DNA from: Chamaea fasciata
Lineage: Eukaryota; Chordata; Aves; Passeriformes; Sylviidae
Length of the DNA stretch: 64,000 nucleotides
Assembly (NCBI GenBank): GCA_029207755.1
Contig: JARCOQ010000004.1
Span: 41,162,305-41,226,304 of the forward strand
Direction of reading: 5' to 3'
The position numbers were made by a program, and so were the translations under genes. Of this stretch, positions 48,477 through 60,900 are shown in pieces (position 1 is the stretch's first letter; every line of letters starts with the position of its first letter). Below the pieces are notes generated by a model. That model was not told the DNA's origin and searched no databases. It saw nothing but the letters and a program-made list of their open reading frames with translations.

Positions 48477-51400
48477 GGTTCATCAGCTGCCTCATAAATT
48501 TCTATCAATTCATAACCTGAATTTCTGAACAACATTAATACATGTTCTGCACAGCTGGAAAGAAAAGAATTTTTTATTTCAAATGTTAAAGGAAGGCACT
48601 AAATAAAACTGAATCAGATATAAATGTTATTCATTCAACTACTTTGAATGGAGACTAGAGTTTAGAGAGAACCTGCAGGTTGGATGTATATATTTGATAG
48701 CATAAGCTTCTGAAAACTTAGCAGTTACTAATTACTCTGACTTTTCCTTCCCTCATTTCCTCGGCTGGCTCTATAGAGAATTCCTGATTTAGTAGTCCTA
48801 CAGCTGAAGACCCTCTGAAGTCTACTGTCCAACAGCTAAAACCATCGGAGCAGATACCCCACCATCATTTCTGTCACCACTATAATCCTGATAATTTATC
48901 TTTTTCTGGCATGACCACAGCCCCAAATCTGTAAATGTGTGAGAAAGGACAGGAAGCATGAGGAACTTGCCATTGCAGCTCAGTTGGAGGAAATGCCTTG
49001 GATTGCATTTGGAAGAATCTAACATACAGCCACCAGAAATCATCATCTTAGGCCAAGTAGCCACACTAGAAATACAGCATTTCTGAGGAAAGTAGTGCAG
49101 CTTGTTTCCATAATTTCATCTTCTGTTTTGTTAAAGGAGACTTTTTTTTTCTATGTAGTTGTAGTATCAGTCTATAAAAATGATACTTAAAACTCACTGT
49201 GTTCTTAGTGTAAAAAAAAAATAAGCAAATAAGTAAAGGAATATATAGACTTTCCCATATATTTCAATTTACTTGCCATATTTTTCATCATCCGAGAAAA
49301 AAGAAAGGGTTCAAGTATGTTCCACTAGAGACTTTTTAACTTTCTTTTAGAAGTTGTTTCTTCAAAACTTTATTTTGGAGTGAATATTCCCTCATTTTCT
49401 GCCTAATGACACTAAAATATTCTCCAGACATTAATTTCAAAGACTGATTTCCCTAAGAAATTTGGCTCCTGGTAAGTGTTTATTATAGTGTCAGTGTCTA
49501 ATCCAAGACACTGATTTTATGTCTACAGCAGCAGCATAATAGCCTGTAAATTCACTGGATTCTAATTCAGATTCCTTTTTGCACCCTATTGTAATGGATG
49601 AGTAATTTCTGACTCTGCATTACTCACGTTAACATGAACTTGAGTGAGTAAACCAAAATGGAGCTACAAGAGCAGGGAAAATCTTTACAAGCTTTATATG
49701 ACTTGCCTCTCCCAGGAATATGAGTGCATAATTTAGACTAAAAGCTTTGTTAAAATAATGAGAGAGATATGCATATTAAGTTACTGGGGTAGGCATCAAG
49801 GTGGGCAGAGCCTCAGCATAAAAGAAAATACATACTGCAAGAGAAACAGAGCCAAAGTCATGTTTTTTCTTCTTGTTCTTAAGTCTGCCTTGATGTAGGA
49901 GATGAACTGCAATTTGGATCCAAGAGCAGAAGTGTTTGCATTAACTAAGAACTAAGAAGCTTCTGCTGGCTTTATTACTACAAATTAAAAAGCTAAATAC
50001 CCTTTCAAACAACAATGAGGGTTCATTCATAGAATTACAATGTAAGTATATGTGAATTTCAATGGTAGTTTTGTATAAATGATTTAGCAACTTCATTTAC
50101 CTCTTGAAATCCTTGTCAATTTCAATGTGTTTTTTAAACTATCAATATTTAATTAACCAGCAATCAAGACACCTTTTAGAATGCAAATTAAATGCCTATT
50201 TTAGACCTACTCTGGAGCTGGAAAATGGATGGTATAATCTTAAAATGTGCATCTCTCCCTTAATTTTTGAGGCTTTGGATGTATAGTACATAAAGGCACC
50301 ATTTAAGCTATCAGTGTTAGCTGCTGAAATATAGAACCTGTTGATATTATTTTAGCCTTGCAGTTTTTAGAAGGTTATTCTCCTGCCTTTCAGAGTGCCT
50401 GTTCATAATAGTTCAAACTTCTAAAATTATCTTTAACATCCATGCAGCTATGTTTTCAAACTTTCTGTAGGATAGATATGTTTCCTAAAGAAAACCAAAA
50501 ATTTTTCAAGCAAAACCTCAAACATGAATTTAAGCATGGAAATTTTATTTCCAGAGAAAATCTGCAGAGGATTTCTGTTCTACAATGACGTTTACTTTTA
50601 AGGTGTTTCACCATAAAGACTGCTGTACTTGACATAATTCAGTACTCATCCAATTAGACTGACAATTTGTTTGTTTGAACTGAGTTGTACTGTCTTCAAC
50701 TTTGTGTTCACCACACTGTAGTATCTACTTTCATTTGGATTAGGATCACAGAATTTTTAAGACCCAATCCTAATGAATATTTCATTCATAATTAGAGTTA
50801 CAGTGACACAAAAGTTACTTTGACTAAACACTATAAATAGAACTTTATGTTCATTCAGCAGTTTCTAAGTCATTGAATCTCAGGGTTTGCCAAAGTTTCA
50901 AAACTGGATCATCATCCAGTAGAATTTTATTTTAGTTTACTACTTTGAGTCATAAGCTCCGATGTAGTCCTGCCGTTTAAAATGATGGCTTGTTATTTGA
51001 ATGATACGTAAAGGATATTTGAAATAACTTGAAAATGCCATTTTATTAACTAATTTGAAATGTGCTTGCTTATATCTGTTACCTGATACAAAAATATGTT
51101 CAAATTTTAGCTAGGAATTAAACTCCAGGGGCAAAGAATCTCTTTCGTTGCTTCTCTGCGCAGAGTTAGCAAAACACTGAAAAGAATGCTGTTGGTGTAT
51201 TTGTACTCTCAGGAAAGCACAAAAGAGACAACAATTCACAAACAGGGATATAAGTGACCTTTCAAGAAATTAACTAAGTTAGAAGATCAAAGGCAGAGGT
51301 TAAAGAAGAGCACTCAGGAGAAGTGAATCCCTCCTGGATTGAAACTAATAGTAAAACCAAGAGGTTCGAGAGTAGCAACTGCTGCCAAAGTGTCACTACT

Positions 51401-54400
51401 ATAACAGAAAACAAAATCTGTATCTCTAAAGTGAAACAGTAGCATTTTGTTTGCTTGTCTTTTTTCTTTTACCACTAGTCTACCGGCATTTCTAATAAAA
51501 GAGGTAAGTTTTCATACTCCATAGACTAGAATAGGTCTTAAAACGCCACCACTTTTGTCTTTATACAGTTAAAATTACTGTGTTTAACCATTTATTCAGC
51601 TTTTTAAAAAATTAAAATTGTTAGATAAAATAAGTTACTTAGGAAGCTTATTTTGTCTGGATATATTTTTATTGAGTATATGAATTTATAGCTCAATCAT
51701 ACAAAAAATATTACTTCTCTGCAAATAATAATAAAAAAAGAATTACAAAGTTCCCCATATCTTGGAATTATTGATGAATAAATATAAAAGGAATTAGTAG
51801 ATTTGGCAACATCTAATAGAGGATGTTTTACTCAGGAAAAGTAATCTAATACAGCTGTCAGAGGTAGGATTTATATTGTTCCGTAACTAGAATGATACAA
51901 ACAAATATCTTCATTTTCTAGATGACACTTAATTGGGAAATTTTTAAGAACTGACAAGAAATAGTTCATCATCTATGATTCTCCTAGGATCAAACCACTA
52001 AAGTTATTTGCAATATGGGAAGCAGAATTAGCCTGTATTTTACCCATGTTTATTTGCCGGTGACATGTATTTTCTGGCATATTTTTGTTGTTGCTTATTT
52101 GTTTGTTTAGTTTTGTTTTTTCTCCTTCTCTCCCTCTAATTGTTGCAACATTGGGAGACCAAGTCATTCTGGCCATCCCTCTTTCTTCAAGTAATCTGGT
52201 TCAAATTTGTGACTTGCCAGTATTTGAACTCCATGACTACAGCCCTCCAGTTACACAGAGCTAAGACACACTTTTATTTGCAATGCTGTTCTGTTACAAA
52301 GAGAACCAAAACTGAACAGACAAAAGACCTCCCACAAATCTCCCATGTTCTGCTGTCTCTGCTGCACTGTTTAGGAGCTGTAGCATTAAGTTCCCCATGG
52401 AGACATGTTCAAGTGTCCAGGGCAGAAGGACCTCAGGTGGAAGCACTTTTAATCTTTTCAGCTTCTGTGGGTTTTCATAGAATTTCTTTAAATCCTCTAT
52501 GACTTCTTATTTCTCCACTGACCGTTGTTCCAGCCTAAGTTTCTGATACTGATAAACTGCAACATGGTGACCATTTTTTTCCCCTCTGTCTGTTACCCAT
52601 TGAAAATTATCCAGCTGCCACTTTAAGTAAACCTTTAAATATTGTCAAGGCCTAACCCAATAATTTTTCATGTTGACAGGCAATAAAATTACTCCCTCTC
52701 CCATTGATTAGCTTTTCCTATTGAGTGGTATTTAGACTTAAAACCCTTTCCAGGTCCTATGTCCTGACACAGGGAGATCATTCTGATTCTGTTCGCCATA
52801 TCCAAAATAGTTCCTTCTCTTTCCCTTTGCCCAGACATAAAACTTGGCAAAGTTCACAGCTTCATTTGTCTTGATCCTTTACTCTGGGGAAGGCAAATGC
52901 AAGCATTCTGTGCTCTGCTGTGCTGCAAACAAGATAAGATGCTTTTAATCCCCTTCAGACATTTTAGAGAGAAGCTTCATCCTATACATAATCTTTTTCT
53001 TCATATCAGTCTACTTTTCCCCAGGTGTTAGTTTTTCAGAGTCGTCTCCATTATTTTTTGCAAATAACTCATCATTCCTGGGAGGTACTCCCTGCAAACA
53101 TATGCAATGATTCCTCATTATCTTTTGTTAGGTCCAGGTCTGCTGCAGTGCTTGTGAAAGGCATCCTGAACTAGGATGTGTTGAGTCTATTATCTGTTAT
53201 ACTGAAATAAATGATTTCCTTGCTGCTAGTACTTTCTGATTAGACTACATCTGCCTGTTGTCCCTCATTTCACACTTGAATTGTCATCTTAGTGGAAGAA
53301 GATCCATGATTATTTCTTTTTTCCTGCTGGAGAGTGACTTTGCTCCCTACATATTATGGGCAACGTAATTATGAGTAAGAATTAGCCCTATTGACTTCAA
53401 CATAATTATTAAGAATAAGAATTAACCCAATCAATTTAAAAATGCTTTAAGATGAATGAGATTGTGTTCATTGGTTAAAGAAATATTTTTTTATTGTGCA
53501 GCTCTGTGTAAGAAACTTGTAAGACATAGTCATTTAGGAAATGAGAGGCATATGTGGTGTTCCATGGTAGCCTGTAGGCTCTTGCATCGAAATAGAGCAG
53601 CACTGGCAGGAAATGTGTGCCAGGCCACTCAGTTAATATGTTGGCATCTGCAGACAAAAGAGGCCATTTCGGAGCACAGAGCCACAGACAGTCAGGTAAC
53701 TTCAGCTCCAGCATCATATGCAGTCTTTTTGAAAGCATCTGTCTGATAGCAGTGTAGCACTGAGCTGCGATACAACATAACTGGTGCCACAGTGAGGACC
53801 TTCTGGTTTCTTGGCATTGTGAGATCTTATTAACTAGTTCTATCATCTCTCAGCAGCTGCCTGTTGAGGCACTCTTTGGCAGTCTCTGTAACCATGCACA
53901 TTCTTTTATCTTACAGTTAAGACCGACAGAAGTAGGTTTCCTATTTTTGTTGAAGAAAATTTTCTTTCTAATTCTTAGGAACTGTCTGGTCCCTACATTC
54001 TTCGTCTATTTACCCACTGAGAAAAAAAATTTATATTAAAAGAATTTTACAGTTTTTTGAAATTAGGGAAAATCTAGTGTTTTCACTGTCAAAGGGGTTT
54101 TTTTCCTGTTTGTGTTATTTCCTCTGCTCTGAGCTCTGGGTTGAAGAACAGAGATTTTCTTTCTTCCACTTTCAATCTTTTTCAGAAGCAGGGTTTTTAA
54201 TTGAGGATATTTCTCATCTCTAGTCTTTTGTCAAAACCTTCCTTATATTTTATTTATTTACAGTGTTTCTGAGTAGAAAGCCTCTGACTTGAATAAGAGG
54301 GGTTTTTTTCATATTCCTTATGCTGCTTTTTAAACTCAGTGCCTTCTAACAGTGGGTTTCATGTTTTGGGCTTTTTCATAAATTTATCTTTTTTGTTTAA

Positions 54401-54436
54401 TCTATTTTTTCCCTTTGATTAAAAATAAAATTTATA

Positions 54437-54440
<4 letters not shown>

Positions 54441-54468
<28 letters not shown>
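54441..54468 (+). repeat. Poly-T run (T28)
   Basis: Twenty-eight uninterrupted T residues. Read on the minus strand this could be the poly(A) tail of a retroposed transcript whose body would lie at 54469 and beyond. No AATAAA is present just inside it on that strand and no parent gene was recognised, so it stays a homopolymer call. Confidence 0.95.
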
Positions 54469-56613
54469 GGTATTCATTATTATGCTGTCCAGTAATATAA
54501 AAAACAACAGTACCACATTTCTTAAGAAAACAGTTATTTCTCAGGCTGTCCCAAAAGAAGCTGGGAAAGAATTTGGATGGTAGGAATTGATATTATTAAG
54601 TAAGGTGCAAAGGTAAATATTAAACAAAGAAAAAAAATGAGGCAGAAAATACCAAGTGCTCAAAATGGAATCCAGAAGAAGTAAGTGGAAGTAAGGCAAA
54701 ACAGTCCTGCATTCAGGACACAGTACCATGGCAAAATGACTCCCTGGTAGTTTTCCTCTGGGAGATTCACAGATCTTTTTGTAAAAATAAACGTATTTGT
54801 GAATCACCCTTGAATTTTGTTGTGGAAGAAGTCTGTGCTTGTGTGTACAATAGCACCAAAGACATCTCTCAGAGGTTCAGGCTGCCTGTGGTCTACACAG
54901 TGCCTGTGCTTGTGCCCTTTTCAAGAGATAAGGCCTTGTGGGTCTTGGGGTATGTTGGAGAACAGCCTCCTGTTTGTTCTCTTTGCTCCAGGATGAGGAA
55001 TGTGATAGGAAACAAGCAGTTTGGGCTGTGTCTATACTTAAAAGGAGCTGTGAGTGGGACTTGAGGGTGGTGAGGAGATTGGATGTTCCGTGGTTAGGCC
55101 AACACCTGTTTCCAACTCCCAAGCACTGCTGGTAGCACTTTTAAAATACTTTCTGCTTTTCTACAGCATTTTGGCCTATGGTTTCCTGTTAGACTGGGAC
55201 TTCCTTGGGAATATCCAGTTAATATCTTCCTTTGAACTGTCTTTGAGGGAATACCTATGAAAATTTGATGACAGAAATCGTAGAGAATATACATCACAGT
55301 GTATTTTACCTACTCTTTTCCATCTTTCAGTTGCACTGATGCTGTGGATGCTTTGAGGTAGGGGCTGCCTTTCATGTATTCCGAAAATATAGCTATTTAG
55401 AAATGTCAACAGTCTAATACTAACAGAGAGAAGACATTTTTTGACTTCCAGGAAAATTGGAAAGTCTTGTTCCTTTTGATATAAACACAAGCTTTTACAC
55501 AATTTGTTCTATCATTAAACTAAAAATTTCCCTCCTTTCATTTTCATATAAGAATTTGTGTAGATAAATGCAGAGTAAAATATGGTAAGATTACATATTT
55601 TGGCAGAGAACTGTACTAGTTAATAAAGACTATAAGTTGTGTCTCTCTCAAACTGGACCACAAGATTTCTTACAGTAAAAAGATGGAGAAAGTTCATAAA
55701 AACAGATGTTACAGTAAAGAAAACGTAGATCATTGACACTTGGATGACCTTGAATAGTCAGTCAGGGAAGCAGCAGGATTTAAATTACATTGTTTCTTTT
55801 GTGGCCTGGCTACGTGTTAGTGGCAGTCGACACAGCAAGTCAGTCTGGTTTACATTAGCAATCATAGCTAAAAAAAAAGTGATAAAAAAAGTGAAATATA
55901 AAAACAGAAAAAGTGAAAATGTCACAAAATTCTATAGGGATCCCGACTTCTATTGTGAGTTGGCTACATAAACTAGAAAGCCAAATGGACTTAGTATTCT
56001 GAGGAGTCTTATTCCATGTTCAGTAGCATGCTCTAATTTAGCTTCAGTTTTATTGCAGATAGGTTTCATGTGGAGATCTTCAGCTCATATTATTCATGTA
56101 TGCTTACCCATGAGCAATGAAAAATTGCAAAACTATTGAGTTATCCTAGATTTTTTATAGAAAGATCTATTTCTCTTTCAATTAATCGCTGGTTTATTGC
56201 ACAAAGGAATCCCTTGAAGAACTGGTATTCTTCAAAATATAAATTCGCACATGTGTCCGCTCACCCTGTTCCTCCCGCTGGAAAGCAGCTCCTTCCTAAG
56301 TGAACCAGTTTTAAGTATTTTCCTGTGAAAACACAAAGTGTTTTAGTGGAAATTTGCAGGCTTTTGGTAACATCCACCAAACCATTAACAACTGATCTCC
56401 CTTGGCTCCTTTTTGTCCTTGACTACTATTAGTGGATGAGCCAACTTCCCCAGAAATATTTTGGACTGTTATGACCAGATTGCATTTATGGGATTTTTAC
56501 CATGTGCATGATGCAGATCTAGCTGATACTTGGTGGTGGTTTTGTTTTTTTTTTTTTATTTTAATCTAACCTGTGTGTCTTTTCTACTCCCTATGCATCT
56601 GTCTGGTTTAGTT

Positions 56614-56615
<2 letters not shown>

Positions 56616-56664
<49 letters not shown>
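56616..56664 (+). repeat. Poly-T run (T49)
   Basis: Forty-nine uninterrupted T residues, followed by CTTCTTTCTTCTCT pyrimidine-rich sequence. A shorter T-run lies nearby at about 56548-56559. It may be a minus-strand poly(A) tail or an expanded homopolymer. No target-site duplication was found. Confidence 0.95.
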
Positions 56665-57698
56665 CTTCTTTCTTCTCTACTTCAGCTTCTTTCCTGGCTC
56701 TGATTCTTCTTCCTGAACTCTGATGTGGTATTTGACTCCCAGAGTGAATTAGCCTGGTTGCAGGCTATTAATTTTGAATGTGGATTTGCTGTGGCTTGAA
56801 CTCAATGGTTTCCCTTCCTATCCCCTTAGATAACTATTTTTCTTTTTATTGCTACTGACCAATATATTCTGGGGTGCTATTGTACCCTGAGCTAACTAAT
56901 TTCTAGAAATGATGGCCCATGGCCTGGGTGGGATTCCCTGGTGAACATTTTTCTTTAAATTTAAGCAAGAATTAGCTGTCAGATGTTAACTCATGAAAAC
57001 TAAAGAAAATGAAGTGCATGCAGGAGAACATATGTTCTAAAAAAAATTACTTAAAACTATCATACACCACCGTTGGAAGAACATCGTTCATTGCTCAACA
57101 GAATCTAGTAATAAATGTGAAAACAGAATAGAGCAAGAAGTATAAAAAGGCTCTGATGTTTGCTAGATGCCACTCAAGAGCTTTAGGGTGACGCATCTCC
57201 TGTGTTACCTTCCTATAATCTAGAGTGCATGATGTCAGAGAAGGGCATCACTGTAGGGACAGCAGAATGAAGAGGCAGTTTACTGCTTGATTTTTAGAGT
57301 ACAAGAAAAACACATTGCAGTCTTTTGGAGTAAGAAATTGTTACAACAACAAAGCCATTCATGCTGCAGCATATCCAGGAAAGAGACAGCAAAACTGTTT
57401 TATCTTCAGTAAAAATTAGGAGTCTTATTGCTAATCTTAACAGTCCATAAAGTGAGCACTTGAGAAATTGGATATGTTTAAGGAACAGTTTTGTTACAGT
57501 GGCAACATTGATGCCTTAAGTTTTAGCTTTCATGTAGTTCTCATATTAGGCATCAGTAAGCTCTGTTCACAGAGTAGGTAGACAAAGCAAATCCTTTTCC
57601 TGCTGAGAGCCAAGGACAGCTTTCTGCCCAACAGCATACACAAAGGTGGACTGAAGAGAGAAAACAAGAAGGATGAGACCTCACAACCTGAAGCTGTA

Positions 57699-57745
57699 AT
57701 TGGACAATTTAACTGCAATATGTAAATAGACCAAAACTTATAAAA
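57699..57745 (+). promoter_or_regulatory. LTR promoter: reverse CCAAT and TATA box
   Basis: ATTGG at 57699-57703 lies about 35 bp upstream of TATAAAA (57739-57745), and the AATAAA at 57855-57860 follows at LTR-like distance. Activity is not predictable from sequence alone. Confidence 0.65.
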
Positions 57746-57854
57746 ATGTAAGATCTCATGACCAGTCAGACATTTTGTGACCATTCTTGGTCCACTTTGG
57801 GTGTAGCCCTGGCTGGGCTCTTTTACTGTCCAAGGTGGATCCTGGAGGCCTTTC

Positions 57855-57860
57855 AATAAA
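57855..57860 (+). terminator. Polyadenylation signal AATAAA of LTR 57509-57920
   Basis: The canonical hexamer in the R region is followed by T-rich sequence (CTACTTTATTCTC), as expected downstream of a cleavage site. Confidence 0.7.
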
Positions 57861-57920
57861 TTCCTACTTTATTCTCTAGATCTGTCCAGTCTGTTTCAGG
57901 TCAGACTTCCTAAGGCATCA

Positions 57921-60900
57921 ATATTTCTTAAAAACCATTTTTATTTTATGCAATAAATGTCCTCCAATGTCTTGTAATTTATACTTACTATGGCTGAAAG
58001 TAAAATGTAGATTCAGAGGAATGCATCAGAAAGTATACCTACAAAAACATATTCAAATTAAAAATAAGACCAAGAAAATTATTTTTTTCCTCACAGATGT
58101 ATTAATGGTAATACTAATTGTATGTCTATTATCCGGTCATGTAGTCTATCCAGTTTATGTCAATGTAAAACAAATGCCCATTTTGTCATACGGGACTTGT
58201 CTTCCACCAAGATGTAGTAATAACATAGATTGGGTTAGAAAAAAAAGGAAAGGATTTATTACAGTTTTAATTGTAGACCAAATCAAAAAAAGGAGCAACT
58301 TTGTCTCTTCCATGAATTTTAGGTTTAATCTTATATTCCCTTATTTCAGTAATAAATGTGTAGTTCTACAGAATTATTTCAGTTTATAAAATATATTCCT
58401 TACATTTTTTTCAGTTTATTCATTTGTTCATTTCTGAGTGTCAGTATAGATGTCTTCATCAGCTGGAAAATACTATCTAAGGCAGTGGACAGAACTTCTT
58501 CATTTGAAATGATGACTTTATTCATCTTTGCCATCTGCATGCAATTAAAAAGATTTTGAATATCTTACTGAACATCAAATTTAGGTCACTCTCAATATAC
58601 AGAGCTGAGGAATCAGCATTTTTCTTTTATATAATTATGCAGTGAGATTTGGACATTATTGAATAAAACTTCAGAACTTAATTCAATAATATTTAATCAT
58701 ATGATAGTGTCTGTCATATAAAAGCATCATTTAATCAGTCTATGTTTGTTATTTTTGTTGCATCATCTAGGAGATGGAATGGGGTCAAGTCCAGGCATAT
58801 CTCTTGTGGCCTTTTCCCTTGCCGAGAATCCCAAAACCAAGTTGTGTCAGACTAAATGAAGAGATCTGTGAGTCCCCAAAGCCAATAAAGATTTTGGAGC
58901 CACTGGAGTCAATATTCTGGACCTTTACCTACAACTGTCTAATTACGACCTTTTCAAAACTTAAATAAAATAGACCACTGAGTTTTTATTAGCCCAGACC
59001 ATTTAAACTAATGAAATTATAGCCTTTTGAGCCATCATTAACAGTGTGCTAGGTGTTGTGCAGGACCAAACAAGATACTTCTTTCTCCACCACCAGGTTT
59101 CTGAAGAATAGGTGGTTTTGGCAAAATCTTCTGGGGTAATTTTCTTTAGTCTCTACCATCACCATGCTGTTTTAATCTACACAGTCATCATATCAGAAAT
59201 AAAGAATAAAACCAACACAGATTGGTAAAGTGTACCTAGAACTTTTTTTTTAATTTTTAAACGGAGGGATAATAAAGATTTGAGAAAGGAATATCTAAGA
59301 ATTTAAAAACAAAACCCATGAAAACTAAAATCCTTAAACAATTTGGATGCTCTATGCAGTGACAAATGAAAACAATTTCAAGCAACAGGAGTCAGGAAAA
59401 AAAGGCCAGTACTATGAATATGCTGTGCTAAGGATGCCTTTCTGGTATTGTAGTTGATGAAAGGTTAGAGTGAGGTATCTTACAAGTCTGAGGAAATATT
59501 TCTATTTTTTGAAATACAATGTACAAACATCTGTTAAGGATTATCTGGGTACCCTAGCTTTTGCCTCAGTGAATTAAGATGGAATAGACAATCTTATACA
59601 ATATTTCACTTCCCAGCTGTGTATTCTTGTGTGTTGTTAACTATACTGCATCTATATTCTTGATTGCCTATCTCATAAAAGTAGCCAATATTCTTATATC
59701 ATAAAGAAAGTTTTTTAAAGCTTAAAAAAAATTACAATGTTTTTGACACATAAAAAAAAGTTATACCTAGAGCAATGATTTCTTTTTGTCTTCATCAATC
59801 CTATTTTACCATATTTTCTTCTACATTGTGTTATCACTTGGGATGTGTAAGACTGAGGGATGGTAATAATTTTGTAGTAAGTTTGAAACGTTATTTGGCT
59901 AAAATCAGAGTGTATGATAGGCACTAAAGGAAGTGTCATCTCAGAGTGCATGTGGTACAGTTCATCAAACTTAACGATCAAGTACACTTACATCGTGGAT
60001 TATTTTTCCAGGTAGAGGTTTTTTCATCTAAAGAAGTAAGTAATAAATAGTTAGGTTCTGACAACAAGTTCAAATAAATGTGCAGAGTAATGAACTTGGC
60101 TATTAAGGATGCATCCTAGGAATTGGATCAGTCCACTACATATTGGAATATTTCTAAGGAGTGATGCTGAGGTTTTCACTTTCTGTCTTCAAAGAAGAAG
60201 CATTCAGCACAGGTGGTCAGTTCCTTGTCACCTCAAATTCCAGTAGATCTTGCCATGTGAAGCTTATATTTTTAATTAAAAAATAAGGAGAATATTCTAA
60301 GTCAGGTTGTCTTTGGAAAAATTTTGAGAGTAAACTCATAGATTTTCCTCCCTTTTAGGAAGTCGCTGCCTTCAGCTCCTACTGAAAAATCAAAAATTGC
60401 ACTGACAGTATTTAGCAATTTCTCTTCATGTCACTTCTTTTCTATTTTAAAAAGGAGTCCTCTTTTGTTTACTCTTGTTTTGAATAAATGTTTCCAAATA
60501 TTTTCTATTTCCACTCATGCAATAAAATGTTCTTATTTTATAGTAAGTAAAGCTGCCTTTAAGAAAAACAGAGCATTTTTCTTGAAATTTTTATTATATT
60601 GGAGAAGCTTTAGTTTTAATGCATCAGCACCATTTTAATCAGAAATATCAAAGTAAAATTCGCTCCTGGTAGAAAAAGAGGATTTTATTTTTGTAATATA
60701 AATTAGGATATATAAAAACTCTCAGATATGCATCTTTTATTCAAGTAATTATTTAAAGCCTGGGAATAATGAAAAATGTAATTATAATAAATATATTTCC
60801 ACCCTCATGTATTCTTTTCTAATACAACCCAAATATAATTTCATATTTAGAAGACACTAAATACACCCATAGTAAGCAAGTCAATGCTTCTAAGTAAATA

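Larger units (their letters stand above)
48477..57508. other. Non-coding DNA with long T runs
   Basis: No gene recognised. Less AT-rich patches at about 52140-52500, 53560-53860 and 54800-55130 are open in several frames on both strands (up to 123 codons), but the translations match nothing I know and overlap one another, as chance frames do. T28 and T49 homopolymers are listed separately. Confidence 0.5.
57509..57920 (+). mobile_element. Solo LTR with 10-bp terminal inverted repeats, plus orientation (412 bp)
   Basis: The element starts TGATGCCTTA and ends with the exact reverse complement TAAGGCATCA, a 10-bp terminal inverted repeat with TG...CA ends. A reverse CCAAT (ATTGG, 57699-57703), a TATA box (TATAAAA, 57739-57745) and AATAAA (57855-57860) give a plus-strand U3-R-U5 order. 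The flanks do not show a perfect duplication: ACAT on the left and ATAT on the right differ at one base, so a mutated 4-bp duplication is possible. No internal retroviral sequence or partner LTR is adjacent. The 108-codon minus-strand frame over it (57530-57856) is incidental. Family not assigned. Confidence 0.85.

Noticed and set aside
51966..51980. CTATGATTCT string reminiscent of a CR1 LINE 3' end
   Set aside because: A single short match without tandem copies or upstream CR1 sequence.
52140..52502. 120-codon plus-strand open frame
   Set aside because: No domain, no splice context and no recognised similarity.
53456..53846. Overlapping frames of 96 and 123 codons on opposite strands
   Set aside because: Opposite-strand open frames in a less AT-rich patch are expected by chance. 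Neither translation is recognisable.
57967..58389. 140-codon plus-strand open frame with one hydrophobic segment
   Set aside because: No recognised domain; composition is that of AT-rich chance sequence. It begins just after an LTR, but no splice or translation context supports it.
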